Numbered from the stretch's first letter, positions 55,210-63,711 are shown. The stretch is DNA of 64,000 bases from Bacteroidales bacterium MB20-C3-3 (GCA_035609245.1 CP141202.1:1488001-1552000), one strand, 5' to 3'. Notes: generated by a model from the sequence alone, not told the origin. Program-made: numbers and translations.

Positions 55210-55320
55210 ACTAATTTTTCACAAATGTAATCTTTTTGAATTCTTATTTCAAAAAACATGCTAACAAACAATGAATAATCTATTAATCGGTGTTATTTTT
55301 TGTAGCATGCGACACAACGG

Positions 55321-55356
55321 TTAAATGTCTGAAGCGTCTTGGATTGCGTATTATGC
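55321..55356. repeat. shared spacer motif, copy 3
   Basis: TTAAATGTCTGAAGCGTCTT continues GGATTGCGTATTATGCA and matches 53457-53490 apart from an insertion. It lies in a 240-base spacer (55210-55449) with no gene. Confidence 0.5.
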
Positions 55357-55449
55357 ACCCATCTTTCGTCAAAAACGCCCATGTACGCTAGTATGTTTGA
55401 TTTATCAATCAAGCTTTAATATTCTTAACTTGAAGTTATGGGTGTTTTA

Positions 55450-56340
55450 TTATTTACAATTTCCACAATTTAAGCAATAATTATCAGGATCTTCATAATA
55501 GTATTTACTTACATTAGGTACTTTCAAAATATTTGAGTTTACACAAGAAGACTTTTTGAATACATTTATTCCATTATCCTTTAGATAATTTATAAAAACA
55601 TCAGTTTTTAAGGAAGAAAATGTGTTCAAACTCATATCACTTGAGCAATCAATAATCTGTTCTTTTGAATCATTAAGTAATATATAAAAAGGTGATTTTG
55701 AAGGAACAACAGATTTCATTTGTTTTATAATAGTTGAATCCCAATACATTACCCCAACGACACAATAGTCAATTTCATATTTTTTAAAATTTTCAACAAA
55801 CAAATCTTTATCATCACATGTGTATTCTGACAAATATGGTTTAATCATTACATTAGTTAAGACCCCGTATTGCTTAAATTTATTTGCTGTTTGTAGTCTT
55901 TCAATAGGACTTACAGTACCATTTTCAAAAACTTTCCAATTACTAAAAGTTGTTATTGTTGTAGAGTATAATAATTGATTATCATATTGTATTGAATCGC
56001 AAATCCTTCTTGCTTTTTCATCAGAAATGGAGAACTTACTCATTATTTGAACAGGATTTCCGGTCTGTAACAAGTTTTTTATCCAATTAATTGAAAAATC
56101 TTCATCAGATTTTTTTGAAAATATATCACCCCAAGCTCCTACAGATATGATTGAGCCATATTTCCCTTTAATAAAATTTTGGTTTGATTCAATTGATTCA
56201 ATTATACTCTCAATTAAATAATTACTTCTTCTTGCTATTTGATCTACAGACCTAGTCGGTAAATAACAATATTTACATTTGCCAGGACAACCAATAATAG
56301 GACTTACAAAAAAACGTCCATCTTTGAAATCCGCTAACAT
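55450..56340 (-). CDS. radical SAM protein, spore-photoproduct-lyase-like
   Basis: The 296-residue protein has the radical SAM cluster motif CxxxCxxC as GCPGKCKYCYLPTRS (Cys18, Cys22, Cys25). The FFVSPIIGCPGKC context resembles SplB-like and related radical SAM proteins. GAWGDIFSKKSDEDF could be part of the SAM site. The C-terminus ends in a cysteine cluster NYCLNCGNCK (CxxCxxC), which suggests an auxiliary iron-sulfur cluster or metal site. It overlaps the stop of the membrane PLD-like gene by one base (TAATG), a strong sign of joint function. Substrate is unknown. Confidence 0.8.
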   Translation of the reverse strand: MLADFKDGRFFVSPIIGCPGKCKYCYLPTRSVDQIARRSNYLIESIIESIESNQNFIKGKYGSIISVGAWGDIFSKKSDEDFSINWIKNLLQTGNPVQIMSKFSISDEKARRICDSIQYDNQLLYSTTITTFSNWKVFENGTVSPIERLQTANKFKQYGVLTNVMIKPYLSEYTCDDKDLFVENFKKYEIDYCVVGVMYWDSTIIKQMKSVVPSKSPFYILLNDSKEQIIDCSSDMSLNTFSSLKTDVFINYLKDNGINVFKKSSCVNSNILKVPNVSKYYYEDPDNYCLNCGNCK

Positions 56341-57068
56341 TAATAATTATCTTTTAGTAAGTTATTATCATTCCAAAGCTTCTCAAAGTAACTTATATAA
56401 TAATCAAACCCCTGACTATTAATTGAGAATTCATATGATATTGTCTGCTGGCTAGATTGTCCATATAAATATGGGCCGACATAAATTTTATTATCAATTC
56501 TAAAATAAAAATCAAATGGTAATGTATCATAGTATTTTATTTTTACATTACCGTACTTTTTTAAATCAAAAACCCACTTATCAAGTTGTAAAATAGTATT
56601 TTTGATTTGTCCCACAACCTCTCCTTCATCTTTTTCTCGGTGTGTTAGTAAGCTTGAATTTGGATTAATAGTAATAATACGAATATTGATTCCGCTTTTG
56701 ACTTTTGAAAGAACAAGATCAGTTTGAGTCTCTCTAAATCCTTTTAAACCAAATGCAATTATATCGATATTACACTTTGCAACATTTAACTGGTCATTAC
56801 AACTCAAATTCATTTCAGCTCTTGTTCGATAAATTCCGCTTAATCCCCATTTTTCAATTATTTCTTTAATCTTATTCTGTTTAAATAAATATTTTGAAGA
56901 CAGATAAACAACAATGGAACTAGCAATTATTGAAGTGCCAATACTAATTAATAATAAACCTATTGGCTTTTCGATGTTAACTAATATTGCAATTAAAACC
57001 AGTATAATTCCGGAAAAAAAAGTTATCAAATTAACGGCATTTGCATTAAGTTCTTCAATTTTTTTCAT
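56340..57068 (-). CDS. two-helix membrane protein with PLD-like (DUF5919-type) domain
   Basis: The 242-residue protein has two adjacent transmembrane helices (about residues 14-32 and 36-57), giving a hairpin with both ends in the cytosol. A soluble domain of about 180 residues follows. It runs GLSGIYRTRAEMN, CNIDIIAFGLKGFRE, KVKSGINIRIITINPNSSLL and then VKIKYYDTLPFDFYFRIDNKIYVGPYLYG. This order resembles phospholipase D-like DUF5919 domains that lack a full HKD motif. It may bind a nucleotide or phospholipid signal. It is the first gene of a two-gene operon with a radical SAM protein. A gene-free spacer of 227 bases precedes the integrase remnant. Confidence 0.7.
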   Translation of the reverse strand: MKKIEELNANAVNLITFFSGIILVLIAILVNIEKPIGLLLISIGTSIIASSIVVYLSSKYLFKQNKIKEIIEKWGLSGIYRTRAEMNLSCNDQLNVAKCNIDIIAFGLKGFRETQTDLVLSKVKSGINIRIITINPNSSLLTHREKDEGEVVGQIKNTILQLDKWVFDLKKYGNVKIKYYDTLPFDFYFRIDNKIYVGPYLYGQSSQQTISYEFSINSQGFDYYISYFEKLWNDNNLLKDNY

Positions 57069-57295
57069 GTATTTAGTATTTGTATAAAATTTACACTAAC
57101 TTATAACTAGTTTTTTAATTTAATTTTAAGGGTCGCTGAAATATTTATGGCTAACTAACCCTTTTTTTAGGCTTATTAATTACATTCTAAAATTAGAATT
57201 TAATTCCATCTAATCCAATACCTTCCCCTCTCAAATTGTTGAAGGTTAATTTGACTAAAGCTATTGTGACCATTATAGAAGTGAATGCTATAGCG

Positions 57296-57807
57296 TTATT
57301 TAGAAATTGAAATATTAAACTTCGTCATCTCCTTTTCCTTGAGTTTGTCCACTACTTTGATGTATGGTTTCATTGATTTGTAGTCGTAGTGGCCAGTCCA
57401 TTCCATAATTACATGGGGAGGTATGCCCAGATAAAGTCCGTTTACAACGAATGTTCTCCTGCCACAATGGCAAGAGAGAAGTGCATACTTTGGATGTACC
57501 TCTTCTATCCTTTCGTTCTGCCTGAAGTACACAATCCTCTGAGGAGACTTAATTCCTGCCTTAAAACCCATCTCTTTTAATGCTTCATTCATCTTCTGAT
57601 TGCTGACTACAGGCAGGGCAAGATTGTTCTTAAAACGCATCTTTTTGTACTTATTCAGGATGGCATGACTGATGTTGTTAAGTTCAATCTTAATCCCATC
57701 GGCTGTCTTTTGAGTCACTACCAAGATATGGTCAGGGAAGATGTCTGTTCTTCGTATTCTATAGGAGATATCACTTGCTATAGTGTAACGAACCTCTACA
57801 GAGCTAC
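57296..57807 (-). pseudogene. tyrosine integrase, C-terminal remnant
   Basis: The frame is open from 57807 with no proper start and covers only the catalytic half of a tyrosine recombinase. It has QKTADGIKIELN (the beta-hairpin lysine), SCHCGRRTFVVNGLYLGIPP (the HxxR box), then EWTGHYDYKSMKPYIKV with the last histidine and the nucleophile tyrosine. The core-binding domain is missing. The first arginine region is unrecognisable (VRYTIASDISYRIRRTD). It is most like Bacteroidetes conjugative or island integrases. It marks past site-specific integration and is unlikely to be active. Confidence 0.8.
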
Positions 57808-57811
57808 TTTA

Positions 57812-58930
57812 TTAAAGAGACAGTGAGCTGTCTACATATTTTTTTATTTGTTCCCGAATGAATTTATTTTGATTGTCTGGTTCGACAAAAAACTCACTTC
57901 TAAATATTTCATCCATAGATTCAATTTTCAATAGCTGTTTTAACCCATTAATTCCTTTCTCGCTAAACACCAAATGACAAATAAAAGCCTGAATAATGTA
58001 CTGTGGATTTGTCCTTTCATCCATGTAATAAAATTCCATTGGATTTGTAATGTTAGTATCAGGATGTTTTGCAATATACTCATTTAACCTTTTTAGATGC
58101 TCTTTATAAGATGTCCCCATTGAGCCTCCATAAAAAGTGGCAATACCCTCTTTTAGAGGAGTATTTGGATAAATAGGATTTAAATATATATGAATAAACT
58201 CATGCAAATAATTTTCATCAAGTCCCCAGCTATATATAGATTTTTCTTGCTCATATGCTAGTCCTCCAGGATATTCCGAGCGGGCCATGTAGAAGTTAAA
58301 ATCAAATCCTTTAATTGCCTGAATTTCTCTGTTTGTCTTAGCAAAATAATAATCAATTTTTATCGGTCCTAGCCCCCATGCTTTTTCCAAATTTGTAATA
58401 GAGATAATTAGGCTCTGTGCATTAGTGAAGTTAAAAGTGTGGTATGAAGGATAATGAAAAGTTACATTTCTAATAGTTTTAGTTAGCCATTCTTTTGTTT
58501 CAATATTTTGATTTACTAAAAATTTACACCTGCCATTATCAATCTTTATGTAGTAGTTGGCAATAAAGTAAATAGTTGGGTTACTAAAAGAGTCTGTTGC
58601 TGCAAACAATACTTTAGCTTTCACCGTATCAGCTTTGGTATCTAAAGATATTAGGTACGGTTCCCCTAGCGTATAATTTGTTGTATTGCCAATCAAACCG
58701 ATTGCTGTTTTATCAGGTAATCTAAATTTTTCCACATCTTCGTTATAAAAATATTTAGTATAGTCAACTTCATTATCCTCTTTGAAGTCTGTAATATATT
58801 TGTTGAAGAAGTTAATGGTCAATTTAGATTTTTCGGTTGTAGTATCTACACCAATGTTTATTCTAAGCTGTGCACTCATGTCTTTGAATAACAGCAATGA
58901 AAAAATTAAAACTAAATACTTTGGTTTCAT
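57812..58930 (-). CDS. exported HExxH metallopeptidase-like protein
   Basis: The 372-residue product has a signal peptide (MKPKYLVLIFSLLLFKDMSA). It has a C-terminal zinc-peptidase signature: HEFIHIYLNPIY supplies HExxH, and PLKEGIATFYGG supplies a downstream glutamate, as in gluzincin peptidases. The N-terminal half is strand-rich and may be a prodomain or recognition domain. The enzyme would act in the periplasm or outside the cell. It lies four bases beyond the integrase remnant and is not coupled to other genes. Confidence 0.75.
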   Translation of the reverse strand: MKPKYLVLIFSLLLFKDMSAQLRINIGVDTTTEKSKLTINFFNKYITDFKEDNEVDYTKYFYNEDVEKFRLPDKTAIGLIGNTTNYTLGEPYLISLDTKADTVKAKVLFAATDSFSNPTIYFIANYYIKIDNGRCKFLVNQNIETKEWLTKTIRNVTFHYPSYHTFNFTNAQSLIISITNLEKAWGLGPIKIDYYFAKTNREIQAIKGFDFNFYMARSEYPGGLAYEQEKSIYSWGLDENYLHEFIHIYLNPIYPNTPLKEGIATFYGGSMGTSYKEHLKRLNEYIAKHPDTNITNPMEFYYMDERTNPQYIIQAFICHLVFSEKGINGLKQLLKIESMDEIFRSEFFVEPDNQNKFIREQIKKYVDSSLSL

Positions 58931-59052
58931 TGATATAAATAGGTGTAGTTTAGCTGATTGTTGTTAAATTATTTGGTTTTCCAGTCCATCACAGACATTG
59001 CTTTAAAGTTATATGCTTTGTATCATTCAGCCTTTTCAATATACTAACATGT

Positions 59053-59889
59053 TTATTTCTTCTTTTTTAAATCTTTCAATAATTTTTTCTCGTCTCCTTC
59101 AAGCTTACGTTTCAACTTTTTAACATCTTCTGCTGGAGGCAGGTTTTCAGGAAATATACCTCTCTTTGTCAACATTTCTCTGACGGCAAGATTATTGTCA
59201 ACATGCTCTTTTTCAATTGTTGATTGCCCTTTTAAGTCTTTATTTTGAACATTCAGACCAGTCATTTCAGCTGCTAGGTCTTTTGCTTTAATACTTATTG
59301 TAGGAAGAAAATCGGCAACAGGTCTGCTATCTGGCACGCCAAACTTGCGTTTTAGTGTATGGGTGTTTAGTCTGAATAATGCCTGATCCCCCTTGCTCCT
59401 TATAATAGCAAATCCTTGACTGTCTACTCCTCGTTCATAAAGTATTCCAGAAAGTTGTTTCTCTGTTTGGCTTAATTTCGCACGAGCTTTTACTCTTTCA
59501 AATTCTAAAATGCGAGCCTCAACCACTTCTGCTTTACGTGTTTGTATGGCGAAGTAATTTTGTGCAAATGCAATTTCTTCTTTTCGGCTATCTCCATTTT
59601 GAGCAATTAAGTAACATGCATATCTTGTTAAAAGAATGTCATCTATCTCTCTTTCAGCTCCTTTTGGCATTGGGATCGTTTTCCTGATGTCAGGAAAATG
59701 ATAGTTATCTCTTTCTCCAGCATTATTGCACGCATCTTTAGCTTTCTGAATTACTTTTTCAAAATTCTCCCACTTACTATATCCTAATAATTCTTGTAAT
59801 TCACGTGCACTCCAACACTCAATACCTTCAAATTCTGAAGCAGCAGCTTCAAATTGACTAAACAAGTTTTTAATTTCATCTGACTTCAT
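59053..59889 (-). CDS. dinD: DNA damage-inducible protein D
   Basis: The 278-residue protein matches DinD. It has a BRO-N-like N-terminal domain with EGIECWSARELQELLGYSKWENFEKVIQKA, a central DILLTRYACYLIAQNGDSRKEEIAFAQNYFAIQTRK, and a lysine-rich C-terminal tail (KKLKRKLEGDEKKLLKDL). E. coli DinD is SOS-induced and inhibits RecA strand exchange in vitro. No LexA box could be judged here. The ATG at 59889 is preferred to a TTG two codons upstream. A 28-base near-palindrome lies inside at 59675-59702 and encodes YHFPDIRKTI. Confidence 0.92.
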   Translation of the reverse strand: MKSDEIKNLFSQFEAAASEFEGIECWSARELQELLGYSKWENFEKVIQKAKDACNNAGERDNYHFPDIRKTIPMPKGAEREIDDILLTRYACYLIAQNGDSRKEEIAFAQNYFAIQTRKAEVVEARILEFERVKARAKLSQTEKQLSGILYERGVDSQGFAIIRSKGDQALFRLNTHTLKRKFGVPDSRPVADFLPTISIKAKDLAAEMTGLNVQNKDLKGQSTIEKEHVDNNLAVREMLTKRGIFPENLPPAEDVKKLKRKLEGDEKKLLKDLKKKK

Positions 59890-59995
59890 CACCAATTCTT
59901 TTATGACTTAAAATTACTGAAATATTTCAAAGGTGCTATCTGAACTCTGGTGGAGTTGTCAAAATTATAGTTAATTATAAATCATATAAATGAGG

Positions 59996-60160
59996 GGGAT
60001 TGCCTCGCTGCTTGAGGCGTTCCCCGGGTGGGGGAGCCTAAAAAAACAATAAAAGCCTCGGCCTTTGGCTGTATAAGCAAAAGAAAAGACCGCTTCTGAG
60101 CTCGCTCAAGCGGTCTTTATTTTTTGCTTTACCCCCTTGGGGTTGGCTTTTATTGTTTTT
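59996..60160. repeat. structured palindromic repeat, copy C
   Basis: It starts GGGATTGCCTCG...GAGGCGTTCCCCGGGTGGGG like copies A and B. Outer arms AAAAACAATAAAAGCC (60042-60057) and GGCTTTTATTGTTTTT (60145-60160) pair perfectly but differ in sequence from copy B's arms. An inner hairpin AAAGACCGCTT/AAGCGGTCTTT (60085-60095 with 60108-60118) followed by T runs can act as a terminator for tRNA-Ser and for the other strand. No gene is present in 59890-60162. Confidence 0.8.
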
Positions 60161-60162
60161 GG

Positions 60163-60249
60163 CGGTGAGGGGGGGATTCGAACCCCCGGAACCCTTACGA
60201 GTTCGGCAGTTTAGCAAACTGCTGGTTTCAGCCACTCACCCACCTCACC
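60163..60249 (-). tRNA. tRNA-Ser(GCT)
   Basis: An 87-base cloverleaf on the minus strand has acceptor GGTGAGG/CCTCACC with discriminator G. Anticodon stem GCAGT/ACTGC encloses TTGCTAA (anticodon GCT). A long variable arm (CCGAACTCGTAAGGGTTCCGG region) is typical of serine tRNAs, and the T-arm is GGGGGTTCGAATCCCCC. Its 3' flank adjoins structured repeat C. Confidence 0.95.
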
Positions 60250-60253
60250 AAAA

Positions 60254-60275
60254 CCCTGCGGGGTTGGCCGCAGGG
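60254..60275 (-). terminator. terminator after floA
   Basis: CCCTGCGG (60254-60261) pairs with CCGCAGGG (60268-60275) around a 6-base loop. On the minus strand it is followed by TTTT just before tRNA-Ser. It probably ends the floA transcript. Confidence 0.7.
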
Positions 60276-60340
60276 AGTGCAAAGATACAAATTCTTTTGA
60301 ATCTGCAAATATTCTGAGCAGTGTTCGTTACTGCTGGGCC

Positions 60341-61306
60341 TTACTTCTGTGGTTTGGCGATGTTCTCGCGCATTTCTGTGTCGGCCTGAATGTTGCGGAA
60401 TTTATAGTAGTCCATAATGCCCATGTTGCCGGAGCGGAAGGCTTCTGCCATTGCAAGTGGAATCTGAGCTTCGGCTTCGATTACTTTGGCGCGGGCCTCC
60501 TGGGCTTTGGCTTTCATCTCTTGCTCAAGGGCTACAGCCATGGCGCGTTTCTCTTCTGCACGGGCCTGGGCGATGTTCTTGTCGGCATTTGCCTGATCCA
60601 TCTGAAGGACGGCACCGATGTTTCTTCCGATGTCAATGTCGGCGATGTCAATTGAGAGAATCTCAAAGGCAGTACCGGCATCCAGACCCTTTTCAAGAAC
60701 CACTCTTGAAATAGAGTCAGGGTTTTCCATAACTGATTTATGAGACTCTGCTGAGCCGATGCTAGAAACGATACCTTCGCCTACCCGGGCAAGAACTGTC
60801 TCTTCGCCAGCTCCTCCCACGAGTTGTTTGATGTTTGCTCTAACGGTAACGCGGGCTTTTGCTATGAGCTGGATACCGTCTTTTGCCACTGCTGTAACCG
60901 GAGGGGTGTTAATTACCTTAGGATTAACGGACATCTGAACGGCTTCGAATACGTCGCGGCCTGCTAGGTCAATGGCGGCTGCCATTTTGAAGTTGAGAGG
61001 GATGTTTGCTTTATCGGCCGATATAAGTGCGTTAACTACATTAGGAACATTTCCCTTTGCCAGGAAGTGTGCCTCCAGCTCGTTAGCGTCTAATTCAAGT
61101 CCGGCTTTGGTACCTGTGATCATAGCCATCACTATGGTTCCAGGAGGAACCTTTCTCCAGCGCATCAGGACTAATTGCAGAAGTGAAATTCTTACTCCTG
61201 AAATGAGTGCCTGAAACCACAGGGTGATTGGGAAGAACCACAGAAGGATTGTAAGTCCTACCAGGGATATACCTATCCACACCAAATAGATTGTAATTTC
61301 TGTCAT
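60341..61306 (-). CDS. floA: flotillin-like protein FloA
   Basis: The 321-residue membrane-associated scaffold organises bacterial membrane microdomains. A hydrophobic N-terminus ([20 protein letters not shown], then [22 protein letters not shown]) is followed by the SPFH domain with [27 protein letters not shown] coiled-coil region rich in Ala, Glu and Lys follows ([35 protein letters not shown]). This is the UPF0365/FloA type. nfeD lies 12 bases upstream on the same strand; flotillin-NfeD pairs are widespread and functionally linked. Confidence 0.95.
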   Translation of the reverse strand: MTEITIYLVWIGISLVGLTILLWFFPITLWFQALISGVRISLLQLVLMRWRKVPPGTIVMAMITGTKAGLELDANELEAHFLAKGNVPNVVNALISADKANIPLNFKMAAAIDLAGRDVFEAVQMSVNPKVINTPPVTAVAKDGIQLIAKARVTVRANIKQLVGGAGEETVLARVGEGIVSSIGSAESHKSVMENPDSISRVVLEKGLDAGTAFEILSIDIADIDIGRNIGAVLQMDQANADKNIAQARAEEKRAMAVALEQEMKAKAQEARAKVIEAEAQIPLAMAEAFRSGNMGIMDYYKFRNIQADTEMRENIAKPQK

Positions 61307-61318
61307 GTTTATTAAGTT

Positions 61319-61786
61319 TTATTGAATTGATTTTCTTACAATTATCTTGCCATCATCTGTAGAGATCACCTCAATGGGAGATCCTGATGAAATTATTCCC
61401 TCCCTGGATACTACCTCAACATCCTCTCCTGAAATTCTTGCTTTGCCGGATGGTGCAAGTCTGCTGGTTGTTATCCCAACAGAGCCGGGAGTAATCCCCT
61501 TCTCTTCCGGATTAGTGTCAACCCTGGAGGAGATTTTCTCTTTAAGAGTTGCTCTCTTCCATGTTTTAGAGCGCAAAATAAGCCAGGTGGAGATTGATGT
61601 TGCAAGAATTATTGCGGCGAGTACAATTAGTCCGGTAGTTGTGTCGAACATTGTAAATCCCAGTACAGCTGCTCCGGCCAGCGCCAGAAGACCCAGTATA
61701 CCTGCTACCCCAAAACCAGGAATAATAAGAACCTCAATTGCGAGGAGTATTAATCCTATTATTATCAGAGTAATTATTAGCGACAT
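61319..61786 (-). CDS. nfeD: NfeD-family membrane protein
   Basis: The 155-residue protein has three or so N-terminal transmembrane helices (IITLIIIGLILLAIEVLIIP, GLLALAGAAVLGF, GLIVLAAIILATSISTWLIL). A C-terminal OB-fold follows (GSVGITTSRLAPSGKARISGEDVEVVSREG). This is the short NfeD form without the protease domain. Such proteins partner flotillins in membrane quality control. It is separated by one base from the upstream PD40/SPOR gene and by 12 bases from floA, so all three are co-transcribed. Confidence 0.92.
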   Translation of the reverse strand: MSLIITLIIIGLILLAIEVLIIPGFGVAGILGLLALAGAAVLGFTMFDTTTGLIVLAAIILATSISTWLILRSKTWKRATLKEKISSRVDTNPEEKGITPGSVGITTSRLAPSGKARISGEDVEVVSREGIISSGSPIEVISTDDGKIIVRKSIQ

Positions 61787-61787
61787 T

Positions 61788-63641
61788 TTATTTAGGTTTA
61801 ATTATATCTTCAACAGTAACTCCGGTAGTTCCGGCTGTTATTAATGCTCTTTCAATATCTGATGCCTCTGTTTTATTGCTGAATGGGCCGATGTAATATT
61901 CGGTCTCTCCTGTAGCAGAAAGTCTCTTAGCAATATCTTTCTCTGTTAATGCTCTTATAGTAGCGAGCACAGATGCCGGCAACTCATCCGGATATCCGGA
62001 AATCTTGATTTGATATGTTGTGGTTTCAGAAATCTTCCCCTCTTCAAGTCTGGCGTTTTTTACATTAATGGATTTTCCGTTATCATATGCGACTATTATC
62101 GCATTTCTGAATCCTCTGCCTTTAACCTGTCCAAGAGCGGAAGATGCCTCTGCGTATCTGTTAAAATGTCCGGCTGTGTACAGCCATTTTCCTGTTGCCG
62201 TTTTGGTTTCAAATACCGGTGATATGCCTTTGAAAACCTTTTTATCAGCTTTATTAACCGCAACTGCCAGTTGTATTCTGTATGCAAGCCCGTTTTCTGG
62301 TGCCTCTTCATAAATTGTGCTCTGCTCTTCAATCCTGAAAGTATAGTCAGCAGGCTCCTCCGGAAAAAAGAGCTTAGAGACAACAATCTTTCCCGGGTTA
62401 GATTTTTCTATAATAAACTCATCATAAGAGGGAGTTTGTTTCTCTGCATCAGGAACGGGAATGGTCTCCCTCGGGATTAAAACACCTTTATTTAGAAACT
62501 CAATCTCCTTTTCCTGTACTGCTTTCCCGGCTATTCTGAGTTTGTCCCTCATTTCAGAGACATAGATCTCTCCGGAAGTGATCTCTCGCTCAAGTGAGCT
62601 TCTGTCTTCAGTATTTGACAGAAGAGAGAAACGGCTCCTCAGGAGATCTAAATTTTTAATAGTGGAGTCAATTTGCATCTGAATCTTTCTCACCTCTCTG
62701 ACCAAAGAGGGGTAGTCTCCAGAATCCGGAACATTTTCCGGCTCTCTCTCTTCCTGAATCTCTTTATTGTCCTGCGGAAGCAGTAAAGAGATTTTTAAAG
62801 CCTCCTGAGGATCTTCAATGGCCGCCTTAACCGGGTTTACTTCAAAGGCAAGTCTGTATATTCTAACGCTGTCAGAAGAGAAGATACTTCTATTTGATAC
62901 CAGATAGGAGTGAGACCTCTCTGTGTCATTTATAAACAGATAGTCATCGGCAGGGGAAGAATAGGGAAAGCCGAGGTTTTGAGGGACTCCCCATTCGCCT
63001 GTTACTTCGTCCAGCTGGCATACATAAAGGTCAAAACCACCCATACCATATTGTCCGTTTGAGGCAAAATAGAGCTCTTTTCCATCTGCTGATATAACTG
63101 GAAGAATCTCATCTCCGGCAGAGTTGATAAGATTTCCAAGTGGTTCAGGGGCGTGCCACAAAGTGTCGTTTATCTTTGTTGACTTATATAAATCCAGGTG
63201 TCCCTCTTTATGTAAAGCCGAGAAATATATTGTGCTTTCAGAGTCATTTGTATAAACAAAATTCAGAGGAGTCTTTCCATTATTTGATGAACCTAAAATT
63301 GAGGGCAGCGGTGCCCAGAAGTGGTCACCCTGGTCAGGAATAAAGAGTATAAAATCCTTTTTGGATACATCATGGTGTCCCTGATAAACAGGCTTTGCCG
63401 CATACTCAAGCATTCCGGCCCCGTTTTCGCTTCTGGCAATCTGAATTGTTAAAGTGTTGATGAAATTCGGATCATTTGTGCTGTTAAGGAGGGTTTTGTA
63501 AATCTTTGAGGCCTCCTCAAAATTGTAACTCCTTCTTAGCTTCTCAGCTCTCTCGTATTCTGGGTTGGTTGTCTGTCCCTGTAAGCATGTATAGCTACTT
63601 GCCAGCATGCAGATGGTAAGCAGGAAGTGAGACTTATTCAT
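61788..63641 (-). CDS. envelope protein with TPR, PD40 repeats and SPOR-like region
   Basis: The 617-residue exported protein has a signal peptide, then a short TPR-like segment (YERAEKLRRSYNFEEASKIYKTL). PD40 beta-propeller repeats follow (ISADGKELYFASNGQYGMGGFDLYVC, SESTIYFSALHKEGHLDLYKS). Next is a predicted coiled coil around residues 305-380 and two C-terminal SPOR-like repeats (YRIQLAVAVNKADKKVF with GHFNRYAEASSALGQVKGRGFRNAIIV, and TTYQIKISGYPDELP with YYIGPFSNKTEASDIERAL). This architecture is common in Bacteroidetes proteins linking peptidoglycan and outer membrane; PorE-like roles are possible but not shown. It leads the nfeD-floA transcript and is divergent from secD. Confidence 0.82.
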   Translation of the reverse strand: MNKSHFLLTICMLASSYTCLQGQTTNPEYERAEKLRRSYNFEEASKIYKTLLNSTNDPNFINTLTIQIARSENGAGMLEYAAKPVYQGHHDVSKKDFILFIPDQGDHFWAPLPSILGSSNNGKTPLNFVYTNDSESTIYFSALHKEGHLDLYKSTKINDTLWHAPEPLGNLINSAGDEILPVISADGKELYFASNGQYGMGGFDLYVCQLDEVTGEWGVPQNLGFPYSSPADDYLFINDTERSHSYLVSNRSIFSSDSVRIYRLAFEVNPVKAAIEDPQEALKISLLLPQDNKEIQEEREPENVPDSGDYPSLVREVRKIQMQIDSTIKNLDLLRSRFSLLSNTEDRSSLEREITSGEIYVSEMRDKLRIAGKAVQEKEIEFLNKGVLIPRETIPVPDAEKQTPSYDEFIIEKSNPGKIVVSKLFFPEEPADYTFRIEEQSTIYEEAPENGLAYRIQLAVAVNKADKKVFKGISPVFETKTATGKWLYTAGHFNRYAEASSALGQVKGRGFRNAIIVAYDNGKSINVKNARLEEGKISETTTYQIKISGYPDELPASVLATIRALTEKDIAKRLSATGETEYYIGPFSNKTEASDIERALITAGTTGVTVEDIIKPK

Positions 63642-63703
63642 AGTGAATCAATAAATAGTGAACAACAAAATTACGAAATTCTTCATATATTGTGAAAAAA
63701 TAC

Positions 63704-63711
63704 TACTTTTG
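63704..63711 (+). promoter_or_regulatory. -7 box of secD gene
   Basis: TACTTTTG matches TAnnTTTG and lies 46 bases before the secD start. The gap to the divergent PD40/SPOR gene is 116 bases. Confidence 0.4.

Noticed and set aside
49874-55449. Integron cassette array, because orphan genes are separated by 150-240 bp spacers with GTTAAAT motifs
   Set aside because: GTTAAAT fits an attC R' box, but no matching RYYYAAC partner was found at the right distance, there is no integron integrase, and the genes lie in multi-gene operons.
57193-57273. 26-codon ORF downstream of the integrase remnant
   Set aside because: It is too short, has no recognisable motif and lies in decayed DNA.
60038-60235. 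Open frame antisense and through tRNA-Ser and repeat C
   Set aside because: It is a by-product of tRNA and hairpin sequence, with no ribosome site or family resemblance.
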